Part shown: positions 9,067 to 18,512 of the stretch, in pieces
Layout: each line of letters begins with the position of its first letter
Position numbering within the stretch: position 1 is the stretch's first letter
Assembly (NCBI RefSeq): GCF_008124525.1
Contig: NZ_VNHJ01000009.1
Span: 90,370 to 154,369, forward strand
Origin: Oceanicella actignis
GTDB taxonomy: Bacteria > Pseudomonadota > Alphaproteobacteria > Rhodobacterales > Rhodobacteraceae
Direction: 5' to 3'
DNA: 64,000 bases
Program-made: the position numbers and the translations under genes
The notes under the pieces: generated by a model
What the model was told of the DNA's origin: nothing
Databases searched by the model: none
Seen by the model: the letters and a program-made list of their open reading frames with translations, nothing else

Positions 9067-11499
9067 ATGAAGTTCACCCTATCCTGGCTCAAGGACCACC
9101 TGGAAACCGAGGCGAGCCTCGACGAGATCGCCGACGCGCTGACCGATCTCGGGCTCGAGGTCGAGGGGATCGAGGACCCCGCCAGGACGCTGGGCGCCTT
9201 CACCATCTGCCGCGTCATCGAGGCGGTCAAGCACCCCAACGCCGACAAGCTGAAGCTGTGCCGCGTCGAGGCCTGGCCCGACGGTCCCGACAAGCCCTCG
9301 CAAGAGGTGCAGGTGGTGTGCGGCGCGCCCAACGCGCGCACCGGGCTGATCGGGGTGTTCGCGGCGCCCGGCACGCATGTGCCCGGCACGGGGGTGGATC
9401 TCAAGCCCGGGGTGATCCGCGGGGTCGAGTCGAACGGGATGCTGTGCTCGGAGCGCGAGCTGATGATCTCGGACGACCATGACGGCATCATCGACCTGCC
9501 GCAGGACGCTCCGCTGGGCGCGCGCTACATCGATTACGCCGGGCTGAACGATCCGGTCATCGAGATCGCCGTCACCCCCAACCGCCCCGACGCGCTGGGC
9601 GTGCGCGGGATCGCGCGCGATCTGGCGGCGCGCGGGCTGGGGCGGCTGCGGCCGGCGCCGACGCAGCCGGTTCCCGGCGCCTTCCCCAGCCCGATCGGCG
9701 TCTCGATCGACCCCGAGGCGCGCGAGGGCTGCCCGCATTTCGTCGGCCGCGTCATCCGCGGCGTGCGCAACGGGCCCTCGCCGCAATGGCTGCAGCGCCG
9801 GCTGCGGGCGATCGGGCTGCGGCCCATCTCGGCGCTGGTCGACGTGACCAACTACCTGACCTTCGACCGCGCCCGGCCGCTGCACGTGTTCGACGCGGCC
9901 AAGGTGCGGGGCGATCTGCGCGTGCATCTGGCGACGGGAGTCGAGCGCCTGACCGCCCTTGACGAGAAGGAATACCAGCTGCCGCCCGGCGCGCTGACCA
10001 TCTCGGACGAGGCCGGGCCCGAAAGCATCGGCGGCATCATGGGCGGCGCCGCCACCGGCTGCGACGAGAACACGGTGGACGTGTTCCTCGAATCCGCCTG
10101 GTGGCGGCCCTCGGACATCGCCGCGACGGGGCGCAAGCTGCGCATCAATTCCGACGCGCGCTATCGCTTCGAGCGCGGCGTGGACCCCGCCTTCACCCGC
10201 GAGGGGCTCGAGCTGGCCACGCGCATGATCCTCGATCTGTGCGGCGGCGAGGCGTCCGAGGTGGTCGAGGCCGGCGCGCCGCGGATCGAGCGGCGCAGCT
10301 ACCGCCTCGATCCGGCGCGCTGCGTCTCGCTGGTGGGCATGGACGTGCCCGAGGCCGAGCAGCGGCGCATCCTGTCCGATCTGGGCTTCGAGATCCGCGA
10401 CGAGGACGGCGCGATCATGGTCTCGCCCCCCAGCTGGCGGCCCGACGTGCTGGGCGAGGCCGACCTGGTCGAGGAGGTGGCCCGCGTCGCCTCGCTCTCG
10501 CGCCTGCCCGCGCGCCCGCTGCCGCGGCCCGAGCCGGGCGTGCCCGCGCCGCGCCTGACCCCGATGCAGAAGCGCGCCGCGCGCACCCGCCGCAGCCTGG
10601 CCGCGCAGGGCTTCCACGAATGCGTGACCTACTCGTTCATCTCCGAGCGCGACGCGCGGCTGTTCGGCGGCGGCGGCGACGAGATGCGCCTTCAGAACCC
10701 GATCAGCTCCGAGATGAGCCACATGCGCCCCTCGCTGCTGCCGGGCCTTCTGGCGGCGGCGGCGCGCAACCAGGCGCGCGGCTTCGCCGATCTGGCGCTG
10801 TTCGAGCTGGGGCCGGTCTTCGACGGCCCCGAGCCGGGGCAGGAGCGCCTGGTCGCCGCCGCCGTGCTGACCGGGGCGGCGGCGCCGCGGCACTGGGCCG
10901 TGCCGCGCCGTCCCGTCGACGCCTGGGACGCCCGCGCCGCCGCCGAGGCGGCGCTGGCCGCCGCCGGCGCGCCGGTCGATCGGCTGACGACCCTGCCGAC
11001 CGCGCCCGCCTGGTTCCACCCGGGCCGTTCGGCCACGCTGGCGCTGGGGCCCAAGAACCCGCTGGCCGTGTTCGGCGAGCTGCACCCGCGCGTCGTCGAG
11101 GCCATGGGCCTGAAGGGCCGGGCCATGGGCATGAGCGTCGACCTTCAGGCCATCCCCTTCCCCAAGGCGCGCGGCACGGCGCGCCCGCCGCTTCAGGCAT
11201 CGGACCTGCAGGCGGTCGAGCGCGACTTCGCCTTCGTGGTCGCCGCCGACGTGCCGGCCGAGCAGCTGTTGCGCGCGGCGCGCGGCGCGGACAAGGCGCT
11301 GATCGAGTCGGCGTCGGTGTTCGACGTCTTCGACGGCCCCCGCGCCGCCGAGGCGCTGGGCGAGGGGCGCAAGTCCATCGCGCTGACCGTCCGCCTTCAG
11401 CCGCGCGAGCGCACCTTGACGGATGAAGAGATCGAGGCCGTCTCGGCGCGCATCGTCGCCGCCGTGCGCAAGGCCACGGGGGGCGAGCTGCGCGCCTGA
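9067..11499 (+). CDS. pheT: Phenylalanine--tRNA ligase beta subunit
   Basis: The 810-residue structural and editing subunit of phenylalanyl-tRNA synthetase. It begins [15 protein letters not shown]. An OB-fold tRNA-binding domain spans about residues 39-150 ([15 protein letters not shown]). The B3/B4 editing domain ([22 protein letters not shown]), the B5 domain and the pseudo-catalytic core follow, and a C-terminal ferredoxin-like anticodon-binding domain is at the end ([19 protein letters not shown]). Length and domain order are normal. It lies directly downstream of pheS, as in most bacteria. Confidence 0.97.
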   Translation: MKFTLSWLKDHLETEASLDEIADALTDLGLEVEGIEDPARTLGAFTICRVIEAVKHPNADKLKLCRVEAWPDGPDKPSQEVQVVCGAPNARTGLIGVFAAPGTHVPGTGVDLKPGVIRGVESNGMLCSERELMISDDHDGIIDLPQDAPLGARYIDYAGLNDPVIEIAVTPNRPDALGVRGIARDLAARGLGRLRPAPTQPVPGAFPSPIGVSIDPEAREGCPHFVGRVIRGVRNGPSPQWLQRRLRAIGLRPISALVDVTNYLTFDRARPLHVFDAAKVRGDLRVHLATGVERLTALDEKEYQLPPGALTISDEAGPESIGGIMGGAATGCDENTVDVFLESAWWRPSDIAATGRKLRINSDARYRFERGVDPAFTREGLELATRMILDLCGGEASEVVEAGAPRIERRSYRLDPARCVSLVGMDVPEAEQRRILSDLGFEIRDEDGAIMVSPPSWRPDVLGEADLVEEVARVASLSRLPARPLPRPEPGVPAPRLTPMQKRAARTRRSLAAQGFHECVTYSFISERDARLFGGGGDEMRLQNPISSEMSHMRPSLLPGLLAAAARNQARGFADLALFELGPVFDGPEPGQERLVAAAVLTGAAAPRHWAVPRRPVDAWDARAAAEAALAAAGAPVDRLTTLPTAPAWFHPGRSATLALGPKNPLAVFGELHPRVVEAMGLKGRAMGMSVDLQAIPFPKARGTARPPLQASDLQAVERDFAFVVAADVPAEQLLRAARGADKALIESASVFDVFDGPRAAEALGEGRKSIALTVRLQPRERTLTDEEIEAVSARIVAAVRKATGGELRA

Positions 11500-11623
11500 G
11501 CGCGGCCGCCCCCGCTTGCGCCGCGCCCCGCCCGGGCGCGGCGTCACGCATTCGCCCCATTTGGCGGTCATTCATGTCCGCCTCAGGCGCGCCGCGCCGC
11601 CGCAACGCCGTCAGGAGGGGCAC

Positions 11624-12055
11624 ATGCTGAAGGAATTCAAGGAATTCGCCGTCAAGGGCAACGTCGTGGACATGGGCGTCGGCATCGTGATCGGCGCCGC
11701 CTTCACCTCGATCGTCAAGAGCTTCGTCGAGGACATCGTCAATCCCTTCATCGGGCTGTTCACCGGCGGGATCGATTTCTCGAACCTGTTCATCAACATC
11801 TCGGGGCAGGAGGTGGCGTCGCTGGCCGAGGCGCGCGAGAAGGGGCTGGCGGTCATCGCCTATGGCTCGTTCCTCAACGCGGTGGTCAGCTTTCTGATCG
11901 TCGCCTGGGTGCTGTTCCTGGTGGTCAAGGGGGTCAACACGCTCAAGCGCCGCGTCGCGGCCGAGGAAGAGGCCGCCCCCGCCGCGCCGCCCAAGCCCTC
12001 GCGCGAAGAGCAGCTTCTGGAAGAGATCCGCGACCTTCTGGCCCGCAAGGCCTGA
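11624..12055 (+). CDS. mscL: Large-conductance mechanosensitive channel
   Basis: A 143-residue inner-membrane protein forming the emergency osmolyte-release valve opened by membrane tension. It has the N-terminal amphipathic helix [17 protein letters not shown], the first transmembrane helix [18 protein letters not shown], the periplasmic loop, the second helix ([20 protein letters not shown]), and the cytoplasmic C-terminal helix rich in Glu/Lys. An AGGAGGGG site lies just before the ATG. It is convergent with ald; a candidate terminator hairpin lies in the gap. Confidence 0.96.
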   Translation: MLKEFKEFAVKGNVVDMGVGIVIGAAFTSIVKSFVEDIVNPFIGLFTGGIDFSNLFINISGQEVASLAEAREKGLAVIAYGSFLNAVVSFLIVAWVLFLVVKGVNTLKRRVAAEEEAAPAAPPKPSREEQLLEEIRDLLARKA

Positions 12056-12191
12056 TCGCCGGCGCATGGCGCGTGCGGGCGCAGGGTCCGCGCCCGCCGC
12101 ATTCGGCCACGCGCCCGCCGCATCCGGTCACGGGCCGGCCGCCCGGGCCCGCCCGTCGGCTTTGTCCCGCCGGCCCGGTCCCGCCGGCCCG

Positions 12192-12227
12192 GTCCCGCCG
12201 GCCCCGGCCGCGCGCGGCCGGCGGGAC
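12192..12227. terminator. Hairpin between convergent mscL and ald, next to a 14-bp tandem repeat
   Basis: GTCCCGCCGGCC at 12192-12203 pairs perfectly with GGCCGGCGGGAC at 12216-12227 around a 12-base loop. It begins seven bases past the ald stop and could end ald transcription, or both convergent transcripts. There is no T-tract, so it is not a textbook intrinsic terminator. The left arm is the last of three tandem 14-bp copies of GTCCCGCCGGCCC(G/C) covering 12164-12205. Confidence 0.45.
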
Positions 12228-12233
12228 GAGGCG

Positions 12234-13352
12234 TCACAGGTCGAGCGCCTCGCGCGGGTCGATGGCCTCGAGCCCCTGCGCCTCGGCCACGGGGCGCGAG
12301 GTCAGCTTGCCCGCATGCACGTTCAGGCCGTTCAGCAGGTGGGGGTCGTCCTGGCAGGCCTTGCGCCAGCCCTTGTCGGCCAGCGCCAGCATGAAGGGCA
12401 GCGTGGCGTTGCCCAGCGCGATGGTCGAGGTGCGCGGCGTGGCGCCGGGCATGTTGGCCACGCAGTAATGCACGATGCCGTCCACGATGTAGATCGGATC
12501 GTCATGCGTGGTGGGGCGCGAGGTCTCGAAGCACCCGCCCTGGTCGATGGCCACGTCCACGATCGCGGCGCCGGGCTTCATCTCGGCCAGCTGCGCGCGC
12601 GACACCAGCTTGGGCGCGGCGGCGCCGGGCACCAGCACCGCGCCGATGACCATGTCGGCCTGGGCGACCAGCTCTTCGGTCGCCGCGCGCGAGGCGTAGC
12701 GGGTGACGAAATGGCCGCGGAAGGCCTCGTCCAGATGGCGCAGCCGCGGGATCGAGCGGTCCAGCACGGTGACCTGCGCGCCCATGCCCGCCGCCACCCG
12801 CGCGGCGTTGGTCCCCACCACGCCGCCGCCGATGACGACCACCTGCGCGGGGCTCACGCCCGGCACGCCGCCCAGCAGAACGCCGCGCCCGCCATTGGCC
12901 TTCTGCAGCGCCCATGCGCCCATCTGCGGCGCGAGGCGCCCGGCGACCTCGGACATGGGGGCCAGCAGGGGCAGGCCGCCATGATCGTCGGTGACGGTCT
13001 CGTAGGCGATGGCGGTCACGCCGCTGGCCATGAGGTCGCGGGTCTGCTCGGGGTCGGGGGCGAGGTGCAGATAGGTGAACAGGACCTGGCCCTTGCGCAG
13101 CATGCGCCGCTCGGCGGGCTGGGGCTCCTTGACCTTCACGATCATCTCGGCCTCGGCGAAGACCGAGGCGGCGTCGGGAAGGATGCGCGCGCCCGCCTCG
13201 ACATAGTCCTGGTCGGCGAAGCCGGCGCCGCGGCCGGCGCCGGTCTCGATCAGCACCTCGTGGCCATGGGCGACGGCCTCGCGCGCGGCGGCGGGGGTGA
13301 CGCCGACCCGGTGCTCCTGATTCTTGATTTCGCGTGGGCAACCGATCTTCAT
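12234..13352 (-). CDS. ald: Alanine dehydrogenase
   Basis: A 372-residue enzyme catalysing reversible NAD-dependent deamination of L-alanine to pyruvate and ammonium. The N-terminus [20 protein letters not shown] is diagnostic. Substrate-site segments MIVKVKEPQ and FTYLHLAPD are present, as is the NAD-binding glycine motif [17 protein letters not shown] followed by TVLDR. The C-terminal part has [11 protein letters not shown]. Length is the family norm (about 371). The start at 13352 gives the canonical N-terminus. It is divergent from an Lrp-type regulator, the usual arrangement for regulator-controlled ald genes. Confidence 0.96.
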   Translation of the reverse strand: MKIGCPREIKNQEHRVGVTPAAAREAVAHGHEVLIETGAGRGAGFADQDYVEAGARILPDAASVFAEAEMIVKVKEPQPAERRMLRKGQVLFTYLHLAPDPEQTRDLMASGVTAIAYETVTDDHGGLPLLAPMSEVAGRLAPQMGAWALQKANGGRGVLLGGVPGVSPAQVVVIGGGVVGTNAARVAAGMGAQVTVLDRSIPRLRHLDEAFRGHFVTRYASRAATEELVAQADMVIGAVLVPGAAAPKLVSRAQLAEMKPGAAIVDVAIDQGGCFETSRPTTHDDPIYIVDGIVHYCVANMPGATPRTSTIALGNATLPFMLALADKGWRKACQDDPHLLNGLNVHAGKLTSRPVAEAQGLEAIDPREALDL

Positions 13353-13364
13353 GTTTCGGACTCG

Positions 13365-13435
13365 CATTTCGCGCGCGGCCGACGCGGCCGCGCATCTGCC
13401 GCATGTTGACGCAGCTGCCGCGAAATGTGCATGCA
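13365..13435. promoter_or_regulatory. Candidate operator region between ald and lrp
   Basis: In the 135-bp divergent gap, CATTTCGCG (13365-13373) and its exact inverse CGCGAAATG (13419-13427) form a 9-bp inverted pair 45 bases apart. They are followed by the palindrome TGCATGCA at 13428-13435. Lrp-family octamers commonly bind spaced inverted sites like these. The assignment is inferred from symmetry and position. Confidence 0.4.
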
Positions 13436-13487
13436 AAGATCGTGTGTGCGGCGCCGAAGCGGCGCAATGATCGGCGGCGGAGGCGGC

Positions 13488-13964
13488 ATGGAGCCGAAGA
13501 ATGTTCAACTCGACGCCCGAGACCGGGCGATTCTTGCGATTCTGCAGCGCGAGGGGCGCATCCCCAACGCCGAGCTGGCGGCGCGGGTGAACCTGTCGGC
13601 CTCGGCCTGCCATCGGCGCGTGGCGCGGCTCGAGGCGGCGGGGGTCATCCGCCGCTACGCCGCGCTGGTCGATCCGCGCGCGGTGGGGCGGCGCTCGACC
13701 GTCTTCGTCGAGATCACGCTGCGCGGGCAGAGCGACGAGCTTCTGCGCCAGTTCGAGGCCGCGGTGGCGCGCATTCCCGACGTGCTCGAATGCCACCTGA
13801 TGGCCGGCGCGGCCGACTATCTGCTGAAGGTCGCCGCGCGCGATCCCGAGGATTTCGCGCGCATCCACCGCCAGCACCTGTCGCGCCTGCCGGGGGTCAG
13901 CCAGATGCAGTCCAGCTTCGCGCTTCGCCGCGTGGTCAGCACCACGGCGCTGCCGCTGGACTGA
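13488..13964 (+). CDS. Lrp/AsnC family transcriptional regulator, probable regulator of ald
   Basis: A 158-residue feast/famine regulator. It has an N-terminal winged helix-turn-helix (about residues 6-60, LDARDRAILAILQREGRIPNAELAARVNLS then CHRRVARLEAAGVI), a linker, and a C-terminal RAM ligand-binding domain (about 68-145) with VLECHLMAGAADYLLKV. The ATG at 13488 is chosen for its GGAGG at 13478-13482; two in-frame ATGs lie upstream at 13425 and 13467. Its divergent placement against ald suggests it senses alanine or another amino acid and controls ald, as for AldR-type regulators. That link is inference. Confidence 0.88.
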   Translation: MEPKNVQLDARDRAILAILQREGRIPNAELAARVNLSASACHRRVARLEAAGVIRRYAALVDPRAVGRRSTVFVEITLRGQSDELLRQFEAAVARIPDVLECHLMAGAADYLLKVAARDPEDFARIHRQHLSRLPGVSQMQSSFALRRVVSTTALPLD

Positions 13965-13974
13965 GGCGGCGGGC

Positions 13975-14307
13975 TCAGCCCATCAGCGCCTGCGCGGCGT
14001 AAAGCGCGCCCATCCCCGCGACCACGGCGCCCAGCATGCGCCCACTGAACGCGCCCACCATCAGCGCGGCGGCCGCGCCTGCAAGGCGCGCGGGGTCGAT
14101 CTGCCCGCCCGCGGCGGCCGGCCACGCGATCAGCGGCGCGACCAGCGCCGGCAGCACCGCCGTGGGCACGTAGCGCAGCAGCCGCATGGCCCAGCCCGGC
14201 ATGGGGCGCCCGCCGATCAGGCCCAGGAACGAGAAGCGGATCAGGAAGGTGCCGAGGCCAAGCGCCAGGGTCGCGCTCCAGAACACGGAATCGGGAATGG
14301 GGGTCAT
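13975..14307 (-). CDS. azlD: AzlD family branched-chain amino-acid transport subunit
   Basis: A 110-residue hydrophobic protein of the AzlD family, the small partner of AzlC in exporters of branched-chain amino acids or analogues. Recognisable features are LALGLGTFLIRFSFLGLIG at the N-terminus, LRYVPTAVLPALVAPLI, and a C-terminal GMGALYAAQALMG helix. Its ATG overlaps the azlC stop by four bases (TCAT on the plus strand), so the pair is translationally coupled. It is convergent with the Lrp gene, with only 10 bases between them. Confidence 0.9.
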   Translation of the reverse strand: MTPIPDSVFWSATLALGLGTFLIRFSFLGLIGGRPMPGWAMRLLRYVPTAVLPALVAPLIAWPAAAGGQIDPARLAGAAAALMVGAFSGRMLGAVVAGMGALYAAQALMG

Positions 14308-15041
14308 GCGGCGTTCCTCCGCTCGTCCTGCGCCTCGGGGGCCGGGCGGCGGCGTTCGAGCGCCAGCTCGACCGCCGCGCCGGCGCCCATGCCCGCCGCC
14401 GAGGCCAGCAGCAGCCCCGAGCCGTAGGGCGCCCAGGCCAGCGCCAGCGCCGCCGCGCTGGCGACGAAGGCCGCCGCCAGGTTGGGCAGGCTGCGCAGCA
14501 TGGGCGCGACGATGGCCACGAAGGTGATCGGCACGGCGAAGTCGAGCGCGTATTCGGGCGGGATGCGCGCGCCCAGCGTCGCCCCCGCCAGCGTGCCCAG
14601 GAACCAGACGGGCACGACCGGCAACAGCACGCCGAAATAGAACGCGATCTTGCGCGGCAGGGGCTCGTCCGGGCGGCGCGAATAGCGCGCGATGGCGGCG
14701 GCGTAGGCCTGATCCACAAGGAAATACGCCGCCAGCGCCCGCACCCACAGCGGCGCCTTGCCCAGATGCGGCGTCAGCGAGGCCGAATACATCGCCATGC
14801 GCAGGTTGACCGCCAGCGCGGTCAGCACCGCCAGCGCCGCGGGCGCGCCGTCGGACAGCATCTGCACCAGCGCGAATTGCGACGCGCCCGCGATCACCAG
14901 CGAGGTCAGCGCGAAGGTCTGCATGAGGTCCAGCCCCGCCTCGGTCGCCACCACCCCGAACAGCGCCCCGAAGGGCAGGATCACGAGAAGAAAGGGCGCG
15001 CCGGCGGCAACTCCCTCGACGAACGCGCCTCGGGTGCGCAT
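14304..15041 (-). CDS. azlC: AzlC family branched-chain amino-acid exporter
   Basis: A 245-residue multi-spanning inner-membrane protein. The AzlC signature segment ILPFGALFGVVATEAGLDL, SLVIAGASQFALVQML and LTALAVNLRMAMYSASL are all present, followed by further helices. The last 15 residues are charged. With AzlD it probably exports branched-chain amino acids. It is the first gene of a leftward two-gene unit, divergent from fdhD across a 120-bp gap. A nearby Lrp regulator could control it, but it faces the ald promoter instead. Confidence 0.91.
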   Translation of the reverse strand: MRTRGAFVEGVAAGAPFLLVILPFGALFGVVATEAGLDLMQTFALTSLVIAGASQFALVQMLSDGAPAALAVLTALAVNLRMAMYSASLTPHLGKAPLWVRALAAYFLVDQAYAAAIARYSRRPDEPLPRKIAFYFGVLLPVVPVWFLGTLAGATLGARIPPEYALDFAVPITFVAIVAPMLRSLPNLAAAFVASAAALALAWAPYGSGLLLASAAGMGAGAAVELALERRRPAPEAQDERRNAA

Positions 15042-15161
15042 GCGCGGAACTCCTCTTGCCGTATCGTTGCCTTGCCGCGTTCGCAGACGCGCCGCCTTGC
15101 GCGCGCGGCGGCTCAGGCATAGCCTGCCCGCGCCGCGAAGGCCAATGAAGGTTCGTGCCCC

Positions 15162-16031
15162 ATGTCAGAAGAATTCCTGATCGCCCCCGATCCCGCCGCG
15201 CCCGGCCTCTCGCGCGAGGTCGAGGGCGTGGACCACGAGGGCGCGCGCCGCCGCATCCGCGTGGTCGAGGAGCGTCCGCTGACCATCTTCCTCAACGCGC
15301 AGGAGATCGTCACCGCCATGACCATCGGCGACTATCCGCGCCATCTGGCGGTGGGCTATCTGCGCAACCAGGGCATGCTGCGCCCCGACGACGAGATCAC
15401 CGCCGTCGATCACGACGAGGAGCTGGGCGTGGTCGTGGTGCGCACCCGCCGCGCCACCGATTACGAAGAGAAGCTGCGCCGCAAGACGCGCACCTCGGGC
15501 TGCGCGGTGGGCACGGTGTTCGGCGACATGATGGAGGGGCTCGAGGGGCTGACCCTGCCGCCGGCCGAGCTGCGCGCCTCGTGGCTCTACGCGCTGGCGC
15601 GCAAGATCAACACCGCCCCGAGCCTCTATCTCGAGGCCGGCGCCATCCACGGCACGGTGCTGTGCCGGCAGGACCGGCCGCTGGTCTACATGGAGGATGT
15701 CGGCCGCCACAACGCGGTGGACAAGATCGCCGGGTGGATGACGCTGGAAGGCGAGGGCGGCGCGGACAAGATCCTTTACACCACCGGGCGGCTGACCTCG
15801 GAGATGGTCATCAAGACCGCGCTCATGGGCATTCCGGCGCTGGCCTCGCGCTCGGGCTTCACCGCCTGGGGGGTCGAGATCGCGCGCCAGGTCGGGCTGA
15901 CGCTGATCGGGCGCATGCGCGGGCGGCGCTTCGTGTGCCTGAGCGGCGAAGAGCGGCTGATCTTCGACGCCGATCCCGCCGCCGTGGCCGACGAGCCCGA
16001 GGCGCTGCGCCGCAAGGGCGCGCGCGAATGA
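15162..16031 (+). CDS. fdhD: Formate dehydrogenase accessory sulfurtransferase FdhD, single-cysteine variant
   Basis: A 289-residue FdhD-family protein. FdhD transfers sulfur from a cysteine desulfurase to the molybdenum cofactor so that formate dehydrogenases become active. Family blocks present include EERPLTIFLNAQEIVTAMTI, PRHLAVGYLRNQGM, EDVGRHNAVDKIAGW and TTGRLTSEMVIKTALMGIP. The usual CxxC loop reads SGCAVGTVFG, so only one cysteine (Cys114) remains. It heads a coupled operon with mobA, mobB and moeA. No formate dehydrogenase is encoded in the window. Confidence 0.93.
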   Translation: MSEEFLIAPDPAAPGLSREVEGVDHEGARRRIRVVEERPLTIFLNAQEIVTAMTIGDYPRHLAVGYLRNQGMLRPDDEITAVDHDEELGVVVVRTRRATDYEEKLRRKTRTSGCAVGTVFGDMMEGLEGLTLPPAELRASWLYALARKINTAPSLYLEAGAIHGTVLCRQDRPLVYMEDVGRHNAVDKIAGWMTLEGEGGADKILYTTGRLTSEMVIKTALMGIPALASRSGFTAWGVEIARQVGLTLIGRMRGRRFVCLSGEERLIFDADPAAVADEPEALRRKGARE

Positions 16032-16687
16032 GCGCGCGGCCCCCCGCCCCGGACCTGCGCCCGCCCGGCGTGATCCTCGCCGGCGGGCGCGCGACGCGCA
16101 TGGGCGGCGGCGACAAGGGGCTGCGGCTGGTGGCCGGGCGCTCGCTGATGGCGCGCGCGATCGAGCGGCTGCGCCCGCAATGCGGCCCGCTTGCGCTCAA
16201 CGCCAACGGCGATCCGGCGCGGCTGGCGGGCTTCGGCCTGCCGGTGCTGCCCGACGGCGCGCCCGGCTTTCCGGGGCCGCTGGCCGGCGTGCTGGCGGCG
16301 ATGGACTGGGCGGCGGGGCTGGGGGCCTCGCATGTGGTCACCGCGGCGGCGGACACGCCCTTCTTCCCCACCGATCTGGTGCGGCGCCTGGCCGAGGCCG
16401 CGCACGCGGCGGGCGCGCCCATGGCCATGGCCGCCACCCCCGATCCCGAGCGCCCCGGCCGTCTGTGGCGGCACCCGACCTTCGCCCTCTGGCCGACGGC
16501 GCTGCGCGAGGACCTGCGCGCCGCGCTGGCTTCGGGCGTGCGCAAGGTGGTGCTGTGGACCGACGCCCATGGCTGCGTCGATGCGCCCTTCCCGGCGGGG
16601 CCGTTCGATCCGTTCTTCAACGTCAACGCCCCCGATGATATCGACGAGGCCGAGCGCATCGTGCGCGCCAACCCGGAGCTGAGATGA
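16028..16687 (+). CDS. mobA: Molybdenum cofactor guanylyltransferase
   Basis: A 219-residue enzyme that joins GMP to molybdopterin to make the MGD cofactor used by DMSO-reductase-family enzymes. The nucleotide-binding N-terminus reads GVILAGGRATRMGGGDKGL (about residues 13-31). The acidic metal site lies in VTAAADTPFFP, and the end has FFNVNAPDDI. The ATG overlaps the fdhD stop (ATGA at 16028) and its own stop overlaps mobB. Length is typical. Operon position agrees with a Moco-maturation role. Confidence 0.94.
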   Translation: MSARPPAPDLRPPGVILAGGRATRMGGGDKGLRLVAGRSLMARAIERLRPQCGPLALNANGDPARLAGFGLPVLPDGAPGFPGPLAGVLAAMDWAAGLGASHVVTAAADTPFFPTDLVRRLAEAAHAAGAPMAMAATPDPERPGRLWRHPTFALWPTALREDLRAALASGVRKVVLWTDAHGCVDAPFPAGPFDPFFNVNAPDDIDEAERIVRANPELR

Positions 16688-17208
16688 CCCAACGCGTTTA
16701 CGGAATCGTCGGCTGGAAGAACTCGGGCAAGACGACGCTGATGGAGCGGGTCGTGGCGCGGATCGTGGCGCGGGGCTTCAGCGTCTCGACCGTCAAGCAT
16801 GCGCATCACGAGGTGGACGTGGACCGCCCCGGCAAGGACAGCCGCCGCCATCGCGACGCCGGCGCGCGCGAGGTGATGCTGGCCTCGTCGCGGCGCTGGG
16901 CCTTGATGCACGAGCTGCGCGGCGCCCCCGAGCCCTCGCTCGAGGCGCTGCTGGCGCGCATGTCGCCGGTCGATCTGGTGCTGGTCGAGGGTTACAAGCG
17001 CGACTCCCACCCCAAGGTCGAGGCGCACCGCGTGGGGCGGGGCGCCCCGCTGATCGCGAACGAGGACCCCACCGTGCGGGCCGTGGCCTCGGACGCGCCG
17101 CTGGCGGGGCTGCACGTGCCCAATCTGCCGCTCGACGACGCCGACGCCGTGGCCGATTTCATCTTGGCCGAGCTGGGGCTGATCCCGGCGCGGGAGGGCG
17201 CGCGATGA
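16684..17208 (+). CDS. mobB: Molybdopterin-guanine dinucleotide biosynthesis adaptor protein
   Basis: A 174-residue P-loop NTPase that assists MobA. The Walker A motif is VGWKNSGKTTLM (about residues 9-20). VSTVKHAHHEVDVDRPGKDSRRH and LVLVEGYKRDSHPK are characteristic of MobB. Both ends overlap neighbours by four bases (with mobA at 16684 and moeA at 17205). It is not always essential for MGD formation; in related organisms it improves efficiency. Confidence 0.95.
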   Translation: MTQRVYGIVGWKNSGKTTLMERVVARIVARGFSVSTVKHAHHEVDVDRPGKDSRRHRDAGAREVMLASSRRWALMHELRGAPEPSLEALLARMSPVDLVLVEGYKRDSHPKVEAHRVGRGAPLIANEDPTVRAVASDAPLAGLHVPNLPLDDADAVADFILAELGLIPAREGAR

Positions 17209-18512
17209 CCGCGGGCGACGGCGCGGGCGAGGGCGTGGACGAGGGCGCGGGCGGGCTGCCGCCGCGGCTGCGCGACGATTGCTTCGCCCTGCCGCCGGGC
17301 GTGAGCTGGACCCCGGCGGCCGAGGCGCTCGAGCGTCTGCGCGAGGCCTGCGTTCCCGTGTGCGAGGCGCGCTCCGTCCCGCTCGAGCGGGCGCTCGGCG
17401 CCATCCTGGCCGAGCCGGTGCGCGCGGCGCGCGACAACCCTCCGCAGGCCAACTCGGCGGTGGATGGCTATGCCTTCGCCCATGCCTCGCTGCGCGGCGC
17501 CGATCCCGAGACGCTGACCCTGCTGCCCGGCCGCGCCGCCGCGGGCCGCCCCTTCGCCGGGCGCGTGCCGCCGGGCGCGGCGCTGCGCGTGCTGACCGGC
17601 GCGGTCATTCCCGAGGGTTGCGACACCGTTGTCATGCAGGAGGACGCGGCGGCCGAGGGCGGCGTTCTGCGGCTGCGGCCGGGGCTGAAGAAGGGCGCCA
17701 ATCTGCGCCGTGCGGCCGAGGATTTCGCCGCCGGCGAAGCGATCCTGCCCCAGGGCCGGCGCCTGGCGCCGCAGGATCTGGCGCTGGCCGCGGCGGCGGG
17801 GCTGGCCGAGCTGCCCGTGCGCCGCCCCTTGCGCGTGGCGGTCCTGTCCACAGGCGACGAGCTGCGCCCCCCCGGCGCGCCCCTGGCGCCGGGGCAGCTG
17901 CACGACGCCAACCGCCCCATGCTGCTGGGGCTGGCGCGGGCCTGGGGCTTCGAGGCGCGCGACCTTGGCTGCGCCCCCGACGACCGCGACGCGCTGCGCG
18001 CCGCGCTCGACGCGGGCGCGGCCGAGGCCGATGCGATCCTGACCACGGGCGGCGCCTCGGCGGGCGACGAGGATCACGTCTCGGCCATCCTGCGCGCCGA
18101 GGGGGCGCTGAACCTGTGGCGCGTGGCCATCAAGCCGGGCCGGCCGCTGGCGCTGGCGACGTGGCGCGGCGCGGCGGTGTTCGGCCTGCCGGGCAATCCG
18201 GTGGCGGCCTTCGTGTGCGCGCTGATCTTCGCGCGCCCGGCGCTGTTGCGCCTGGCCGGCGCGCGCTGGGAGCTGCCGCGCGGCCGCGCCTTGCCCGCCG
18301 CCTTCGCCAAGCGCCGCAAGCCGGGCCGGCGCGAGTATCTGCGCGCGCGCCTTGACGCCGAGGGGCGGGTCGAGGTCTTCCGCTCCGAGGGGTCGGGGCT
18401 TGTCTCGGGGCTGAGCTGGGCCGAGGGGCTGTGCGAGCTGCCCGAGGACGGGGCCGAGATCCGGCCGGGCGATCCGGTGCGCTTCGTGCCCTTTTCCGAG
18501 TTCGGGCTTTGA
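17205..18512 (+). CDS. moeA: Molybdopterin molybdenumtransferase
   Basis: A 435-residue MoeA that inserts molybdate into adenylylated molybdopterin. Landmarks are NSAVDGYAFAHASL, RVLTGAVIPEGCDTVVMQED, GLKKGANLRRAAEDF, VLSTGDEL, TTGGASAGDEDHV, IKPGRPLALA and FGLPGNPVAAFVCALIF. The first roughly 20 residues are an Asp/Gly-rich extension (GDGAGEGVDEGAGG). Its stop codon is shared with the TTG start of the following MFS gene (TTGA), extending the coupled operon. Confidence 0.95.
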   Translation: MTAGDGAGEGVDEGAGGLPPRLRDDCFALPPGVSWTPAAEALERLREACVPVCEARSVPLERALGAILAEPVRAARDNPPQANSAVDGYAFAHASLRGADPETLTLLPGRAAAGRPFAGRVPPGAALRVLTGAVIPEGCDTVVMQEDAAAEGGVLRLRPGLKKGANLRRAAEDFAAGEAILPQGRRLAPQDLALAAAAGLAELPVRRPLRVAVLSTGDELRPPGAPLAPGQLHDANRPMLLGLARAWGFEARDLGCAPDDRDALRAALDAGAAEADAILTTGGASAGDEDHVSAILRAEGALNLWRVAIKPGRPLALATWRGAAVFGLPGNPVAAFVCALIFARPALLRLAGARWELPRGRALPAAFAKRRKPGRREYLRARLDAEGRVEVFRSEGSGLVSGLSWAEGLCELPEDGAEIRPGDPVRFVPFSEFGL

